The translations under genes were made by a program, and so were the position numbers. Under the pieces are notes generated by a model. It was not told the origin of the DNA. It saw only the letters and a program-made list of their open reading frames with translations, and did no database searches. Shown here in pieces: positions 40,701-53,544 of a stretch of 64,000 nt of DNA. This stretch comes from Chaetorhynchus papuensis (Eukaryota > Chordata > Aves > Passeriformes > Rhipiduridae), in assembly GCA_013396525.1 (NCBI GenBank), contig VWYX01000623.1:248001-312000 (forward strand), in the 5' to 3' direction. How positions within the stretch are numbered: the first letter of the stretch is position 1; each line of letters begins with the position of its first letter.

Positions 40701-40781
40701 GCTGTACTCCGCCCTATGTAACCCGGCACCGCCGCAACCAACCTCTGCCGGCACCCTCGGCCCGCCTCTCCGGCGTAACAA

Positions 40782-40815
40782 CCAATCAGGTGCCGGCTTC
40801 TAGACAGCTGATTGG
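40782..40815. promoter_or_regulatory. CYCS: Pair of CCAAT (NF-Y) boxes in opposite orientation
   Basis: AACCAATCAGG on the plus strand (CCAAT at 40782-40786) is followed by GATTGGCTG (inverted CCAAT at 40811-40815). Both match extended NF-Y sites. They lie about 80-110 bp upstream of the presumed CYCS start, the usual distance for NF-Y in promoters without a TATA box. Confidence 0.6.
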
Positions 40816-40931
40816 CTGCAGTTGCTGTCCACCAAGCTGGCGTCACGCCGCCGGCGGGTAGTGGGGTAGGTTGCGACCGGCGGGCCCCCAGACTTCCTTC
40901 CTTCCTTCCCGTCTCCCCTCCAATCCCGGCG

Positions 40932-40952
40932 GAGTGACGTCAGACGTCACTC
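40932..40952. promoter_or_regulatory. CYCS: 21-bp palindrome containing two overlapping CREs
   Basis: GAGTGACGTC A GACGTCACTC is a perfect inverted repeat around a single central base at 40942. It holds a full TGACGTCA and a mirror-image TGACGTC read on the other strand. CREB control of cytochrome c promoters is known in mammals, so this is a plausible cAMP/CREB or ATF input to CYCS. Confidence 0.6.
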
Positions 40953-40997
40953 TAGGGCGAAGGGGGCGCGCAGGAGCGGGGCGCGGGCGCTGAGGAC

Positions 40998-41006
40998 GCA
41001 TGCGCA
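40998..41006. promoter_or_regulatory. CYCS: NRF-1-like site GCATGCGCA
   Basis: A GCATGCGCA core within ACGCATGCGCAC resembles half to most of the NRF-1 palindrome (consensus YGCGCAYGCGCR). NRF-1 sites are established in mammalian cytochrome c promoters. This copy is imperfect in one half and lies about 300 bp upstream of the presumed start. Confidence 0.45.
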
Positions 41007-41167
41007 CAGCGCAAGTGGGAGCAAGGGTCGCGCGGCGCCCTCAGCACGTGGCCGAGGCGGTGCGGTGGGCGGGGCCCGGGTGGTGACGCAAGCGGGGCCA
41101 CGCCCCTGCCCGCGCTCCGAGGTGGCGGCGGTGTGTGGGGGTCGGGCCGTGAGGGCGGGAGCCAAGG

Positions 41168-41566
41168 GCGGAATCACAGTATTACAGGGTCATTGAAGGC
41201 GGAAAAGACCTGTGATCGTCGAGTCCAACCTATGGAATGAACACCACCGTGTCATTTAGGGTGCCGTGTCCAGTCTTAAACACCTCCGGGGATAGCGACT
41301 CCACCACTTCCTTCGGCAGCCCATTCTAATCACCCTTCTGATGTCCAACCCTGACCTCCCTTGGCACAGGTTAAGGCTGTGTCCTCTCCTCCGATCTCTG
41401 GTTCCCTGCGAGAAGAGGCCGGCCCCCACTTAGCTACAGCCTCTTTTTAGGGAGTTGTAGAGAGCGATAAGGTCTCCCCTGAGCCTCCTGCAGGCTAAAC
41501 AAACCCAGCTCCATCAGCTTTTCCTCACAGGGCATGTGCTCCGGACCCTTCACCAGCTCGTCCGTG
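41168..41566 (-). mobile_element. CR1 LINE, antisense 3' fragment at the CpG-island edge
   Basis: The plus strand reads from the reverse complement of the CR1 tail (AATCACAGTATTACAGGGT) through typical antisense CR1 words (CCACCACTTCC, TGTCCAACCCTGACCTCCC). It continues to the segment encoding EKLMELGLFSLQEAQGRPYRSLQLPKKRL on the minus strand. Similarity stops near 41566, after CTTCACCAGCTCGT. It keeps an unusual number of CpGs for an old repeat, which fits its position on the shore of the CYCS CpG island. Confidence 0.92.
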
Positions 41567-44500
41567 AGTCTTAAAAGCTTCTCCAAGGGAGCCGAGGGAA
41601 TAACGATGTGGAAGTGTCGCAGGTAGCCAAAGTGAGGCGAAATCCCCCTGGAGAGCACGGCCAGGAGCGCCTGCCAGCATGGCTCCATGAAGGGCTGGAG
41701 GGGAGCGGGTGTGGCTGGATCCTCCGTCGGTGTGGGATGCCAAAGCCATCCTGTTCTGACAAAGATGAGAGGGTTATGGAAGGGACTGCCACATGAAGGG
41801 ATGAAAGTGTTCCAGACGTCAGCCCAGCAGTGTGGCGGTGCTCGAAGAGGACATGTCGATAGTCACACGTTGCGGGCTTCCAAGCAGAATTTAAATGATG
41901 AATTCCAGACATGACTGCCATCTCACTCTCCTTGGCAAGGAGGAGGAAAAGCTGTTGGAAAAGCCCAGTGTAATAATGTCCAGTGTTCACAAGAGTTGAA
42001 CTGTTTGCTTTGACTACAGGCATTAAAACTGTGAGATTTTCCACTGTCTGGCACTTGAAAAACATCTTTTTTCTGTGTGTGCTTTTCTGCTGTGCTGGAA
42101 CTGGTGTGGGTGTGCCCCTGTAACTGCCCATGGAGCAGTGCTCATGTGAAGTGTCAACATCAAGCAGAAAGGAGTGAGGACTGTAAAAATATATCAAGGG
42201 TTCCTCTGACAGCAGAATTTTGCACCTAACATTCAGAAATCATAAATCCCTAGTTCAGACAGTGCATTGCCTTCCAAAGCTCATGGTGTCTAGAGCACGA
42301 CACACAGGTTTTGTGCTGTTTCTAACACTTCATCACAAGGTATATACAAAATATGCGTTCTTAAACTTTTAACAGTTTATGTTGTAATCTTATTGACAAT
42401 TCACTGGCCGCAGTAAAACTGTTTTGCTTACGGTATACAGATAAACTCATGTGCTTCGTGAAGAGTGAGGAAATATGTGCAATGAAACCACTTTAAATTG
42501 GCTTTGAATTCTGCTGTCGTTGCCCAACTCAAAGCTCAAATCATGTCAGACTCCCATCATTATAAGGTTGACTGGAAAATATTATTTTAAAAACTAAAGG
42601 CATCCTCTGTTTCTTTTATTTGCTGTTTGGTTTTGAACCTTCATGGTGCCTTTCACTTTCATTTTTAGACTTTTTACTATGATTGTAAGGACTGAATTTC
42701 GTTTAGTAAGGCTTCTGTGTCTTAGATGATTCCGAGGGCCAGATGTAACTTACTATCACAAGACTCGTGATAAAACCACGGGTCTCTGCTATCTTTAAAG
42801 AAGCAGGGAGCTGAAAGCACCTTTTAAGCTGCTCTAAGAAATAGCAGCAGTGTAAATTCTTAAGCTTCTTTAAGGACTTGATGTGGACTGATGCCCGCTG
42901 ACACCTATTCAGAGGTTCTCCCTTTCTTCACAGAACTTCAAGCATTTGTAGCTCTCTTCATTTCTGTTGCATTTTGCCTTTTAAATACCCGTGTTCCATT
43001 CTGAGAATTGCATGTCGTGCTGCACAGTTAACCCTTCTGGTGCATGTGGAGGGACATTGTAGCAATGTTTTTTCAGGGTTTTTTCAGGTTTTTTTTTCCA
43101 AGAAGCTGTTTTTGAAAGCTGCAACTTAATTCAAGACAACTGTATTCTCTTCTGTTAAACTTCTGAAATAAGGAAGTAATGCTGTCGGGGAAAATACTCA
43201 ACCTTTGATCTTTTCAGTGCTAAAGATTAATATACTAAAATCAGTCTGTAAAATGAACTGTTATCTTCTCGACCTTACACCTGACCACACAGACGTTTGC
43301 AGTGTGACTGGCAGCCAGCAGTCATGATGTAACACCCTTTCCTGAAGGTGTAAATGAGACAAACACACTAATAGTGGATTTCCTTACTGTGTTATTAGAA
43401 GCAGAGGTTCTGCCTAATACAGCAAGATAGTAGGTTAGGGGATGTGTTTTCACCAGTAAAAAGAGGTATCTTGAATGGAGAGGATTTCTCCTGTCTGTTT
43501 GAGCCCATTTGGGCGTTACTAAGGGTGGATCTGGAGCAACACGGTGGTAAGAACTGACCTGTAAGTAGAAGGTGCAGGAAGGGGTGTTGTTCAAGCTGCC
43601 CGGTGTTTACTTTTTGAAATGTTCTGTGGTAGGACAGTCTAATAGTGAATTTTTTACCTTCTCTGCTAAATACGACATCTGCAGTGTATGTGTGAAATCC
43701 TGCATATGACTTCCTGTGCAGGACAGAGCGTGTTGTGGGACTTGCAGAAGCAACGCTGAAGACAAGGGCAGGGCTTTTCTGGCTTTGAGGGTTTGAGTTG
43801 CTGGAGTAAACTAAAAAGACTCAGGGTGCATTTTCAGTGCTCTATACTTTGCTACATACATTAACATTCATTAGACTATTTGCTTTGGTGTGGTTTGCCT
43901 AGAAGGCTCATATTTAGTCTTCCAGTTATTCACTGTGGTTACACCTGGAATACCTTTGCCTTTTTACTAGCTCAGGCTATTACACACTGGAACTATAGAT
44001 ACTTTGCAATCAGAATTCTGAGTGTAACTCTATGTAATTCTGTCCCAAAGGAAGCAAAAATAAACCAAATGTGCCAAGTCCAGTAGTAAAGAAAACATGT
44101 CAGAAGAGGCATCCAGATCTCTTTAAGAGGGACGCTGCAAATAAAAGAAAAAAGCCTTGCATTATGGGTCTAGACTGGAGCTCAAGAGAATATGGGATTT
44201 TTTTCTCATCTCTGTGCTAAACTTCTGGTTTGGTCTTTGACAAATAACTTAGAACCCATTTCTTGTGGAAATCATCACCTCATCCCTGTGGTGCTGGAAT
44301 ACCTTGGTCATTTTTAATCCCCTTATCATGTGGAAGTGGGACAAGCATGAGCTGTTGATGGTTATTGGCACACTGTGCTAGCACTGGGGAGTCTGATTTG
44401 TGCTGGAGTCATGGTGGTGAGATGCTGGTTTTAAGAAACAGTTTGACTTATGACCTGAGTCATGAATCTTACCTCATCACAAAGCGGTGCTGATTAATTT

Positions 44501-47500
44501 GACCATTATGATTTCTGAATTGTACTGAAGCAATTCAGAAAATGTGGGGTTTTTTTGTTTTTTCTTCTGATTTTATCTTTGCCTTTGGAATTGTTTGGGA
44601 GAAAGGTATATCTCTCCATTGGTTTTTCAAAGCCCAGTTTATAAAGATGAAAGTGTTATTCTGGGCTGGGCCTGAAAAGTTTTTGATGCTACTGTCCTTC
44701 AGAAAGGAATATTCCGCAGTGGCAAACGTATGGGTTTAGGGTTACTTTTCAACACTTCTATGGTACAAGTCCTGTCATTTGGAATATACTGCTGGCCTTA
44801 CATTTATTGTGTCTTTTACAGGCTATTCTGGGGCAAGACAGGAACCTGTTCACCCAAACAGCTAAGGAACAAAGTTGAAAAGTGTTAGAGACTGAAGAGG
44901 AAATAAAAACGCCTGATGAATGCCGTGCCTCTAATGATTACTGCTTATTGTGTTTCATACAGTCTGAGACAGAGAAGCCAATTTTGCTGCTACTTTGAAC
45001 AGTTGCAAGGGCAGTCTCTGAGATGATGCAGTTCCTAAGGGTCACTATGTATTCCTTCTTAAGACAAAGCTAAATATTTGCCTAGCATCTAATTCTGTGT
45101 CATATTTTACCAAACAAGTGTTGGTTTTATTTTAAGGACTGCTTTTAGTAATGTCTTGTGGCAGTGTATTTATTCTTTGTACAGTTGTCTCTGACAATGT
45201 TGTGATTTTTATTTTTTCAATGACAAGTGTTACACTGACTTGAGTATCTGGATTGCATTCAATGCTTAATTGCCATTATTGGAAAGGTAAAGACTATTCC
45301 CAAATTTAAAAGAACTGCTGCTATATTGTCCCACACCTATGTTATAAAGACAAATTATTTGGGAGTGGGACATAGAAATATTTTCCGCAGCCAATGTATA
45401 GAGTGGCAGTTGAAGGATTTGATCTTAGCAGAGGAAGGCAGAACTTGGAATTCTTCCCATATCTGCTGTTCCTGTGTTTTTGGAGAGTGAGTTTGGTAGG
45501 GCTGTGGAAACAACTACTTGGCACTAAGGGACATAAGGATGCTTCTTAAGTGCCTAGTAATGAGAATTGCCTGGCCAGGATGTTGTAGGTTCCGCTTTGG
45601 CACAGGGTGAGGCAACGCTGCTCAGCATCACAGTGAGCTGTTAAAAAATGACAGGAGGCACAGGTAGAGACAGCAGCCAATCCAGCCAGAGTACAAAGCA
45701 GGGTGGGCAGCTGGGCGATTGCCGAACTGTCATAGCTGAATCAATTGCACAACCATTATAATGCCATGGCTTACTGAGTGATAAATTCACTTACGAGTTT
45801 AACAGGTGTGAAAATAGCAAAGTGCTTTGACCATTCTTCGATGCTGTGGTTTTATGCCTCAGGCATGGAGATTTATTCAGCCACCATGTATTGTATGATG
45901 AAGTGTCTCCAGGACTGGGGGAAGTAGATGTCTCTGTCATTCATCTGGCCTGCGGGGAGCTGGCGAGATAAGAAGATCCAGGGTTCAGAGTTACTCTTTG
46001 ACAACTTGAAAAAAACACCGACCTCAGGCTGAGAACACTGACTCAATGACTGCCTGGGTTGCCCTGCTCAAGCACTTGTCCCAGTAGCTGCCTGTGGACT
46101 GATAGATGTCTTGTTATCTTGGCGAGTAACCTTGGACCTCAGAATAAGATAAGAAGTGTGGGATACAACTTCTCTATAATCAGTTAGTAGTTTGAGACAA
46201 GTAACACAAAAGAGGCATCTTGTTTGGATGAGTACAGAGGAGCAGTGAGTACAAAATATAAGTGCAAGATATTGGTGTAATTTGCACTGAAGCATGGAAT
46301 AGCAAGGAAGGACTGAATGCAAGACTTGTCCTAGGATGGAACTGCATCAATATCTGTTTTACTATCAGAAAAATCATTCTGAATCCTTAAAAACCAATTC
46401 CCACAGTGAAAGTAGGCCAAAAAGAGTAGATTCAAGGTAGTAATTAAAAAAAAAAAAGAACTTTTTTAGTTCAAGGACAAAGTTAATTAGGTTAACCCAC
46501 AAGGACATCCACATTTGGAAGATTCAGGACTCAGCAATTTTTCAGAAATTCAGCTTTTCTTAACAATATAATTGTGGTTTTTTTGGAAAAGAACTTAAAA
46601 ATTAACCTTAAAGATTCAAGAACTGAAAGGCAAATGAAAGGGTATTCTTTTATCAAGTCCATTATGTTTTTAACTTTAGAGCTAGTCTCATGCTATTGTG
46701 GAGTCTGCCATAGTTTACTGGAAAGAGTAAAATAGTAGAGGTATAATAAATGTCCTCGAACATTGTCTGAAAGTCTGATTCCATCTGACAAAAAACAAGC
46801 TACAATAGCTGTAATTTCTACTGGCCTCAGTTTCTACTTTTGGGTGGCAAGTAATTGGTCAAAACTACCACATATTCCATGATTTTTTTTTCTTTGAAAT
46901 GAATCAAACAGTTGGAAGAATTTCAGGAATATCCTATTCGGAGGGGATGACAATTAGCTACATTGGTAAAACATTTGCTTTGTGTGTCTGTGGGAACCAA
47001 GGATTACTGTCCTCACATTTACGTGATCAGTTGGGATGTTGTCTTCTGAATAATCCAAGCTATAGAATGAGAAGTACCTCTGCAACAGCCTCAATTCAGA
47101 TATTGTGAAATTAGTCTCCAAAGCATCAACTTAGCCCTGAGAAAAGCTTAAAATTAAGGGTCCTTTTGTGAGGAGATTTGTATGGTTGGGTCACCTTATG
47201 TAATGATGATATGCTAATCTAATGTAATCTACTAAAGCCTATGCAGTTTTTCGGACTAAGGTGTTGGCAGGCAGGAGGACCTTTCATGAAATATGGGCAC
47301 TAGTATGGCCCCATGAGTCACATGAGAGTCTTAAAAATAAAAACTATGCTTACTGTAGATTTTTCAAAGGAGAAACCTTTTATAACATAAATAGAAATAA
47401 GGCCATAAAGTGGCAAATTTATCTCCACTCTCCCACAGAAATGAAACTGGTGTGCTTTGGCAGGGTTAATGCTCGTAAGTGTAAACCAGTTCTCTGCAGG

Positions 47501-50500
47501 GCTGCGAGGGCCCTGTGTAGAGCAGCAGGAGGAGCTGTTGAATGTGAAGCCTGACCAAGTTTCAAGACAACACGTTCATGGATTGTCTTCTTCATAGTCT
47601 TTTTCGTAGAGAGGAAGTCACTGCTGCAGGTGGTAGAACACATGAGGTGTTTCTGTCAGTGAAGAGGTGGATTTCCTCCCTGTAAGGATCTTATGCTTGT
47701 TTTGCTGCCTGTTGTGCTGAGTTTTCATGGGTTTGGTCACCAAGTAATCACCTGGTTGGTAGTTTTAGAATCAGATTTTAATAGCCCAGCTTCATTGCTT
47801 CTTTTTACATGTGATTTCAGGTATGTGTCAAGTGTTCTATCAGACCAGATTAGGGCTTTAGTCCTGTTTCTGACAGTGCTGAGTGCTGAATGCTGGATGT
47901 TCTGCACATGCAAAAAACTACCCAGGATGACTTTATAATTCTAAGGCATGGAGTTTCAGAGCTCTGAGAACACTTAATCCAAACTACTAGTGTTGAAGAT
48001 GTTTTCCTTATACTGTTAGGACATGTCTCTAAGGCTTTTTAAAAAATTATGTCAATTTTTTTGCCTTCATCATATTTCCAGACTTTTTTGCTTTTTGTTA
48101 CTTAGGAAGTGTGCTGAACAAAACTAAATGCAAGATACACAAAGAACATAATATTCTGTCTTCTCTGCTTCTGAACATTAATCTGTCCTGAATTGTACTA
48201 GAAGCAGAGCAAAAGGCAGGGTCTGCACTTATTTTAAAATCATTCGTCCAGGAGGTTACAACCATTTAAACACCCATTTGTGGCTGAGTTGTCTTCAGCA
48301 GTTCTTTGCAATAAGTTTCGTCATACTTCACTTTTAAATTTCATCTGTTATTATGCTGCTCAGTTATTTTTGTGGTAGATCCTCTAGATGGTCTCCTGTA
48401 CTCTTCTTGTGTCCTAATAAATGCATAAGTCACCTCTGTTTTAACAACTAAAAGTCTCATTGTTTCTGAAATGTGTAAAGGTGGGATAGAAAGTGAGTGT
48501 TCTCTCCTAATGGAAAATGAGGTGCCTGACTCCTGTCCTGTCATTTTAGTTATATCCTTTCGGTAGCCATGGAGCCCTTTGTCCTCAGAATACTTGCACA
48601 GAAAATAGCATGCTGCTGGGGCACTGTGTCCTGACTGACCTCCTGAAGGTCTCACACATTAATAAAGTCGTTGGGGATTTATGCCATGATTCTTTGCTAG
48701 TATTTTTTTTTGTAAGGGAAAGTTCAGTGAATAAGGCCTAGCTGGAAGCAAGGTTTGGTTTGAGCCATGTATTCAGGGTATGATCCTGCCAAGTCTCCTG
48801 AACTCTGGTGATTTGCTTGTAGGGAGAGGGAAATGTATCTGATTCCTTGATGGGACAGCTTAGAAGAATGCAATGAAAAAATCCTCAATGAAAAACACAA
48901 TGGTATTTTGCTCCCTCTTCAGGTTCTCTCTAGGAAACAACTGAATAATCCCTCATTTAATTAGGAGTTAAAAAACCCAAAAAACTAATGAGTGTCTGTG
49001 TGCTGTTTCTGCTTCTCTAATCCCCACTTGGCTGCAGCTTCTTAAGAGATGCGTTGAACCAGTATGAGCTGTTCCTGCAAAAGCTGTTCCAACATTATGT
49101 TCCTGAAATCTGTGTAGCAGCATCATAAATCTGTTAGCACATGGAAAATAGCAATTGAAGTGTATTCTTTGCATTCTAGTATGAGATAGCTTTCCACAAA
49201 AGTTACCTTTGCTGTGTTCTTATTTTCAAAAATCTTTCTAAAAATTATTCAAGATATTTAAGTATATTGTATTTGGGGACTGTTTTGTTCAGCTGGTTTT
49301 TGTTCATACTTCTCAGGAACCTAAAACAGTTCTGTAACCACAACATGGCAGCAGAGCTGTTCTTTCCTTATTTCTTGCTCTTAGTTATTTTTATAACCAC
49401 CAAGTTAATGCCCTTTATTAATCCCTAGCTACTATACTGATCACTTTCAGCCATCTAGGCCTGATTCCTGATAACAGCTTACATGTTTTCAGTAGCTTTC
49501 CTTCTTCATTTTAAAGCTCCTTCAAATCCCTGGAGGGACTATTAAATCCCATTCTCCCTCTACCATACTTCCCTTCAGTTTAAATACAGTCTCTGTGGCC
49601 TTTCCAGTTCTCTGAAACATTCCTGTCTTAGACAATGAGTGAAGAAGGAGAGAGGAGAGTCTGAAACACAAGCCACAATAGTCTGACATAGGAATGTGTG
49701 TTTGGAGAGGCCACAGTCAGCCTTAGAGCACGGAGACTTTGGGAATGTGGTGCGCACAGACAAAGAGACTCCACAGCTCATGAGAATCATGTTTGTCCCT
49801 GTGTGTGTGTGGCAGTGCTGTCTTTATTGGCATTTGATTCCCTGCAGAGCAGCAGAGGATCCTTTTAAGGTGGAAGTTTGGTGTTTGTGAGGGTCTGCAA
49901 AGAGCCTTATTGGCTCAGTAACTCTGATCCCCAGCTGTTGCTGGCAGCCATGTCATAGATCCTTTCATAAACGGAAGCAGCCTCTTTTCTGACCCTCTCC
50001 TCAGCTATTCCTGAAGTTCCCAGCTGTGAACACTAAAAATCATCTTGTGATACCCACCCTAAGGTTACTCCTAGTCATATTGTAATGCTCATTTATTAAT
50101 CCATTTGGCCTTTAATGAACCAACCCTTTCCATAACCGGAGTTATCCCAATAATGTGTTTGTCTAGAATAGTCATGTTTTCACAGCCTCTAGACCCAGAC
50201 AAGCTCTTTTAGTTTTCTCAAATAGTCTGCACATGTCCTGGGATAATCTAATTGCTCTTCTCTTTACTCTTTGAACTTACTGTGGTTCTCTGGGGAAGGC
50301 CAGACAATTTGTATTGAAGTTCTTTTTGTTTGTTACTCCATTTTTAAAAGAATGTGTCAGTTAAAGAAATAAAAAGCATTGAAACCATAGGACTTGAGTC
50401 TCTTTCTCTCAGTAGTGTTATCTGTGAGGAGTTTTTCTCTCTCCTTTTACAGAATCATGTAAATGTTTTTGTGCTGCTGTCTTTGAAAAGGAATGTCGCA

Positions 50501-53500
50501 GCTCCAGCAGTACTGTCTGGTTCTGAGGAACTTCACAGTGAGGGATCCATTCAGGCAGTGTTATCTATCTTGGCCCATCCTCTGGTCTCCATGCAGGCAG
50601 ATGTTTCTTGATGCCAAAGTTTGTGCAACAAAATTCTACTTTCCTCATACTTTATATACAGTGGTAAGCTTGGCTTACCTAGGCTAACTGGATTTTCCCA
50701 TATTCTATGTAGATCCAAATATCTGGTCTTGAAGTCTTTGTAGGAAAGTGAACATGCAGATTTTGGAAGGGATTCAAATTTGGGCCTTCCTGAAAGCTGC
50801 TGCCTCTGCAATGCTTCTGTTTGCAACATGTCAGTGCACTATTTTCAGAAGGTTGTTTATTGTTGGGCTTGAATCAAGATAAGGAACTTTCTGTTTGCAT
50901 GTCTGAGACAGTGTGCCCTGCTCTTGGCTCACATCCCATTTCTGGTCTGTGCTTTCTGTCACTTTGCCCTACTGACCTAGGCTGGCTACCCTTTTTATTT
51001 CACTCAGCACTGTGCCTTAGTAGTTGGTGGCAACAGTGATAATGCTGAGTTACAGGTGAGAGCATCTGAACACTGAAGGAGTACTGTTCTTGCAGAATTG
51101 ATACATGGGGATGTTCACCTTGAAGGAAGCATGCAGTGCACCCTTCAGGAGGTCTCACTTGTGATAAACCAGCAGAAATGTTTCTTTGTTTATGGAGAAA
51201 GTAGCAGGATTTATACTGCCATCTATGTCTGTTAGCAGGGACTGCTTATTTTAGCAGACCATTGCCTGTGACTAATGAAAAGGCACAGTTAGAGGTCACT
51301 CAGGCAAAGAGAAGCAGCCCAGACTTTGCTACTGGCCCTGTCGTATAGGGAGCTCAGAGTCACTCTTTATGCTTTAGAAAATAAAATACTATGTTCCACT
51401 CCAGTGCATAAGATATAAATGGGTATAGATGTCCTGTGCTCTCTTCTTTCTTCTATAAGCATCTCTCTTCTCATATGAGACCTCACATGTGGTCTATACT
51501 GTATGATGGTATAAACGGTGACTTGCACTAGTGTGTTTTTAACTTCTTTTAGAACAGTTGCAGGTGGTTTTTAGGATGCTCACTTGCATGTGACATCTTA
51601 GCTTTCTCAACCACAGTTTGATCCACTGCTCGCATGCTGTTAACCTATATGAATAATTCGCATTGTTGAGGCTTCAGATACTGGTGCAGAGCCGAAGGAA
51701 CTTCAAACATAATTTCAGTCCTGTAGCCAAAAAATGAACTTCAGCAGTTACTGTGCTGAACAATCTGAGTGTTTGATATTCAACATATGTATGCTTTAAG
51801 TGGATGAGTGTTTTTCAGGTAACTCAGGCCCAGGATAGGCCTCTGCCAATCACACTTTGGAAGCCAGAGGGCAATAAAACTGCTCAGTTTTGAATTATGT
51901 AAGGTGCTAGTCTGCATTTTCATTTCCAGAGACAAACTGTTGAAAGTGTTCTTTGAAGTGTTCATTATCATAAAGCAAAACTTTTTTTTTTCTTCATCAC
52001 TGAAGAAAATGCTAGACAGCTTTTCCATTTCAGATGCAGGGATTCAATTATCAGAAATTTGTAAATGCGAAAGAAAATGTAAAATGTAAATCAGAAGGGA
52101 TTTCCTTACTTGGGTTTGTTTTAATCCAATGGAAGAAAAGCAGGACAATCTGGGGACTTATTATCCAGGGTCATTTTGGACTATAACTAAGAAAATGATA
52201 GCACCTTACTTAGTTGCCCTGCTTTATGTAAGTCCATGCAGTTTGAACCTGGAAGTGCTATAAAGCCAGCAGAGCAGGAATGTGTTCCTTCTCTTTTACC
52301 TGCAGAATTGCTTAGTCAGTTGCAATTGCTTAGAGTTACAGTCACTCAGAGCTGTGTATATAAAGCCATCACAAGTAATGAGGCATTAGCAAAACACGAC
52401 TCAACTCTCAACTTGATTTGCTCTGCTTATAGACCATATTATGCTCTACTTGCATGACTAGCATTTACTGCAGATAGTATCTTTTCACTTTCATACAGGT
52501 CACAGAGAATATAAAAAGTGTTGAAGACAACAAACACGGAGTTTTTCAGTATTGTTTTATACATTCTTAAGAGTAAATCTTGGCATTAAAATAAAATGTG
52601 CGAACGTTGTTGATGCACCCTGAAGGAAGAAAGGCAAATCACTCATGCAAATGGAGGAGTACAAGTCATAGAAACTCTGCCAAACTTGTACTGGTATAGT
52701 TAGTAAGGAAGCAGTAGTCTGCAGTGGTAATAAGTCACTTATCAAAAGTCACTTATCAAACACACAGTGCAATAAGGACAGTAAATTGGTGAGTTCAGTC
52801 AGGCTGTCCTGAGGCATAGCAGCTGAACATTGGGCCAATACACATTTCAGTTTACAGTGCTGCCCTGTTCACATGGGAGCTGCCAACTCATTCTATGGAC
52901 ACTGTTACTCATACTACTCAAGGCAAAAGGTCTTTTGAATTGCTGTTGTGTGTCGGTGCTAACTTAAAATGATAAGATAAAAAGTAAGCAGATAATCACA
53001 ATAGCATCCCCTCCTACAAACCATGAAGTCATTAATCCATTACAGAAGTTCTGTCAGCCAGCTGTGTCAGGACTGATTTAGTATTCTGAACTTTTGCCTC
53101 TGCTTTAGAGTGAGCTTTGCCCTGCGCTTAAGCATTATCAAAGAGAAGGCTTAATTCTGCCAGCTGAGTCTGATAATGCTCTTGCCAGTATTACTTGTGG
53201 TGGAAGTGTGAGATTTTTAGTAAATGCAGTACTTACTAGTTCCGTGTCTTCACCTAGTTCTCCAGTCAGTCTGCAAACTGCTGTTACGTAACAGTTATCC
53301 AGGATAAGGGGATATATTGGAACTATTCTCAAACAGAGACATATTTTATTGTCACAAATTTTTATGGGTTAGGAAAATGAGAATTAATGCACAATTCCCC
53401 TGAAAAACTTCAGACAATTTACAGTTTATGTGTCCTTTTTTACTAAATGACAAAAAAATCGATGTCTTTGAGAAATTTAGGAGCTAACAATTTGTGGTCT

Positions 53501-53544
53501 CACATTGCTATCCCAACTAAATTAATTTAATAAAAATTGCTTAC
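41567..53544. other. Region expected to hold 3' exons of SPMIP4; none recognised
   Basis: The SPMIP4 exon at 53545-53718 is read leftwards, so the rest of that gene should lie here between it and CYCS. I found no segment that clearly matches the known C-terminal half. Weak candidates are an open minus-strand frame at 51000-51252 and a splice-bordered frame near 43.5 kb. A 208-codon minus-strand ORF at 41571-42197 is the longest frame in the window but has no recognisable domain. Most of the region is AT-rich intron-like DNA without recognised transposons. Confidence 0.4.
52733..52760. repeat. 14-bp tandem duplication AGTCACTTATCAAA
   Basis: Two perfect head-to-tail copies at 52733-52746 and 52747-52760. 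A slippage product with no evident function. Confidence 0.85.

Larger units (their letters stand above)
40240..41165. promoter_or_regulatory. CYCS: CpG-island promoter of CYCS
   Basis: A dense CpG stretch with many GC boxes, including GGGCGGGG near 41067, and no convincing TATA box. This is typical of a housekeeping nuclear gene for mitochondria. It spans from CYCS intron 1 to about 460 bp beyond the expected start. It contains two CCAAT boxes, a CRE pair, an NRF-1-like site and a CACGTG E-box (41045-41050), listed separately where they stand out. A CTTC simple repeat sits at about 40893-40910. The right part could also drive a divergent plus-strand transcript, though no such gene is visible. 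Confidence 0.9.

Noticed and set aside
40020..40803. Several 90-140-codon ORFs on both strands around the CYCS start
   Set aside because: GC-rich CpG-island sequence lacks stop codons in all frames; compositions are Pro/Arg/Ala-rich and mutually overlapping, with no family resemblance.
43480..43582. Minus-strand splice-bordered frame as an SPMIP4 exon
   Set aside because: The acceptor (TTCTACTTACAG) is good, but the donor is weak and the peptide has no clear match to the known protein; a VTPKWAQT-like word alone is not enough.
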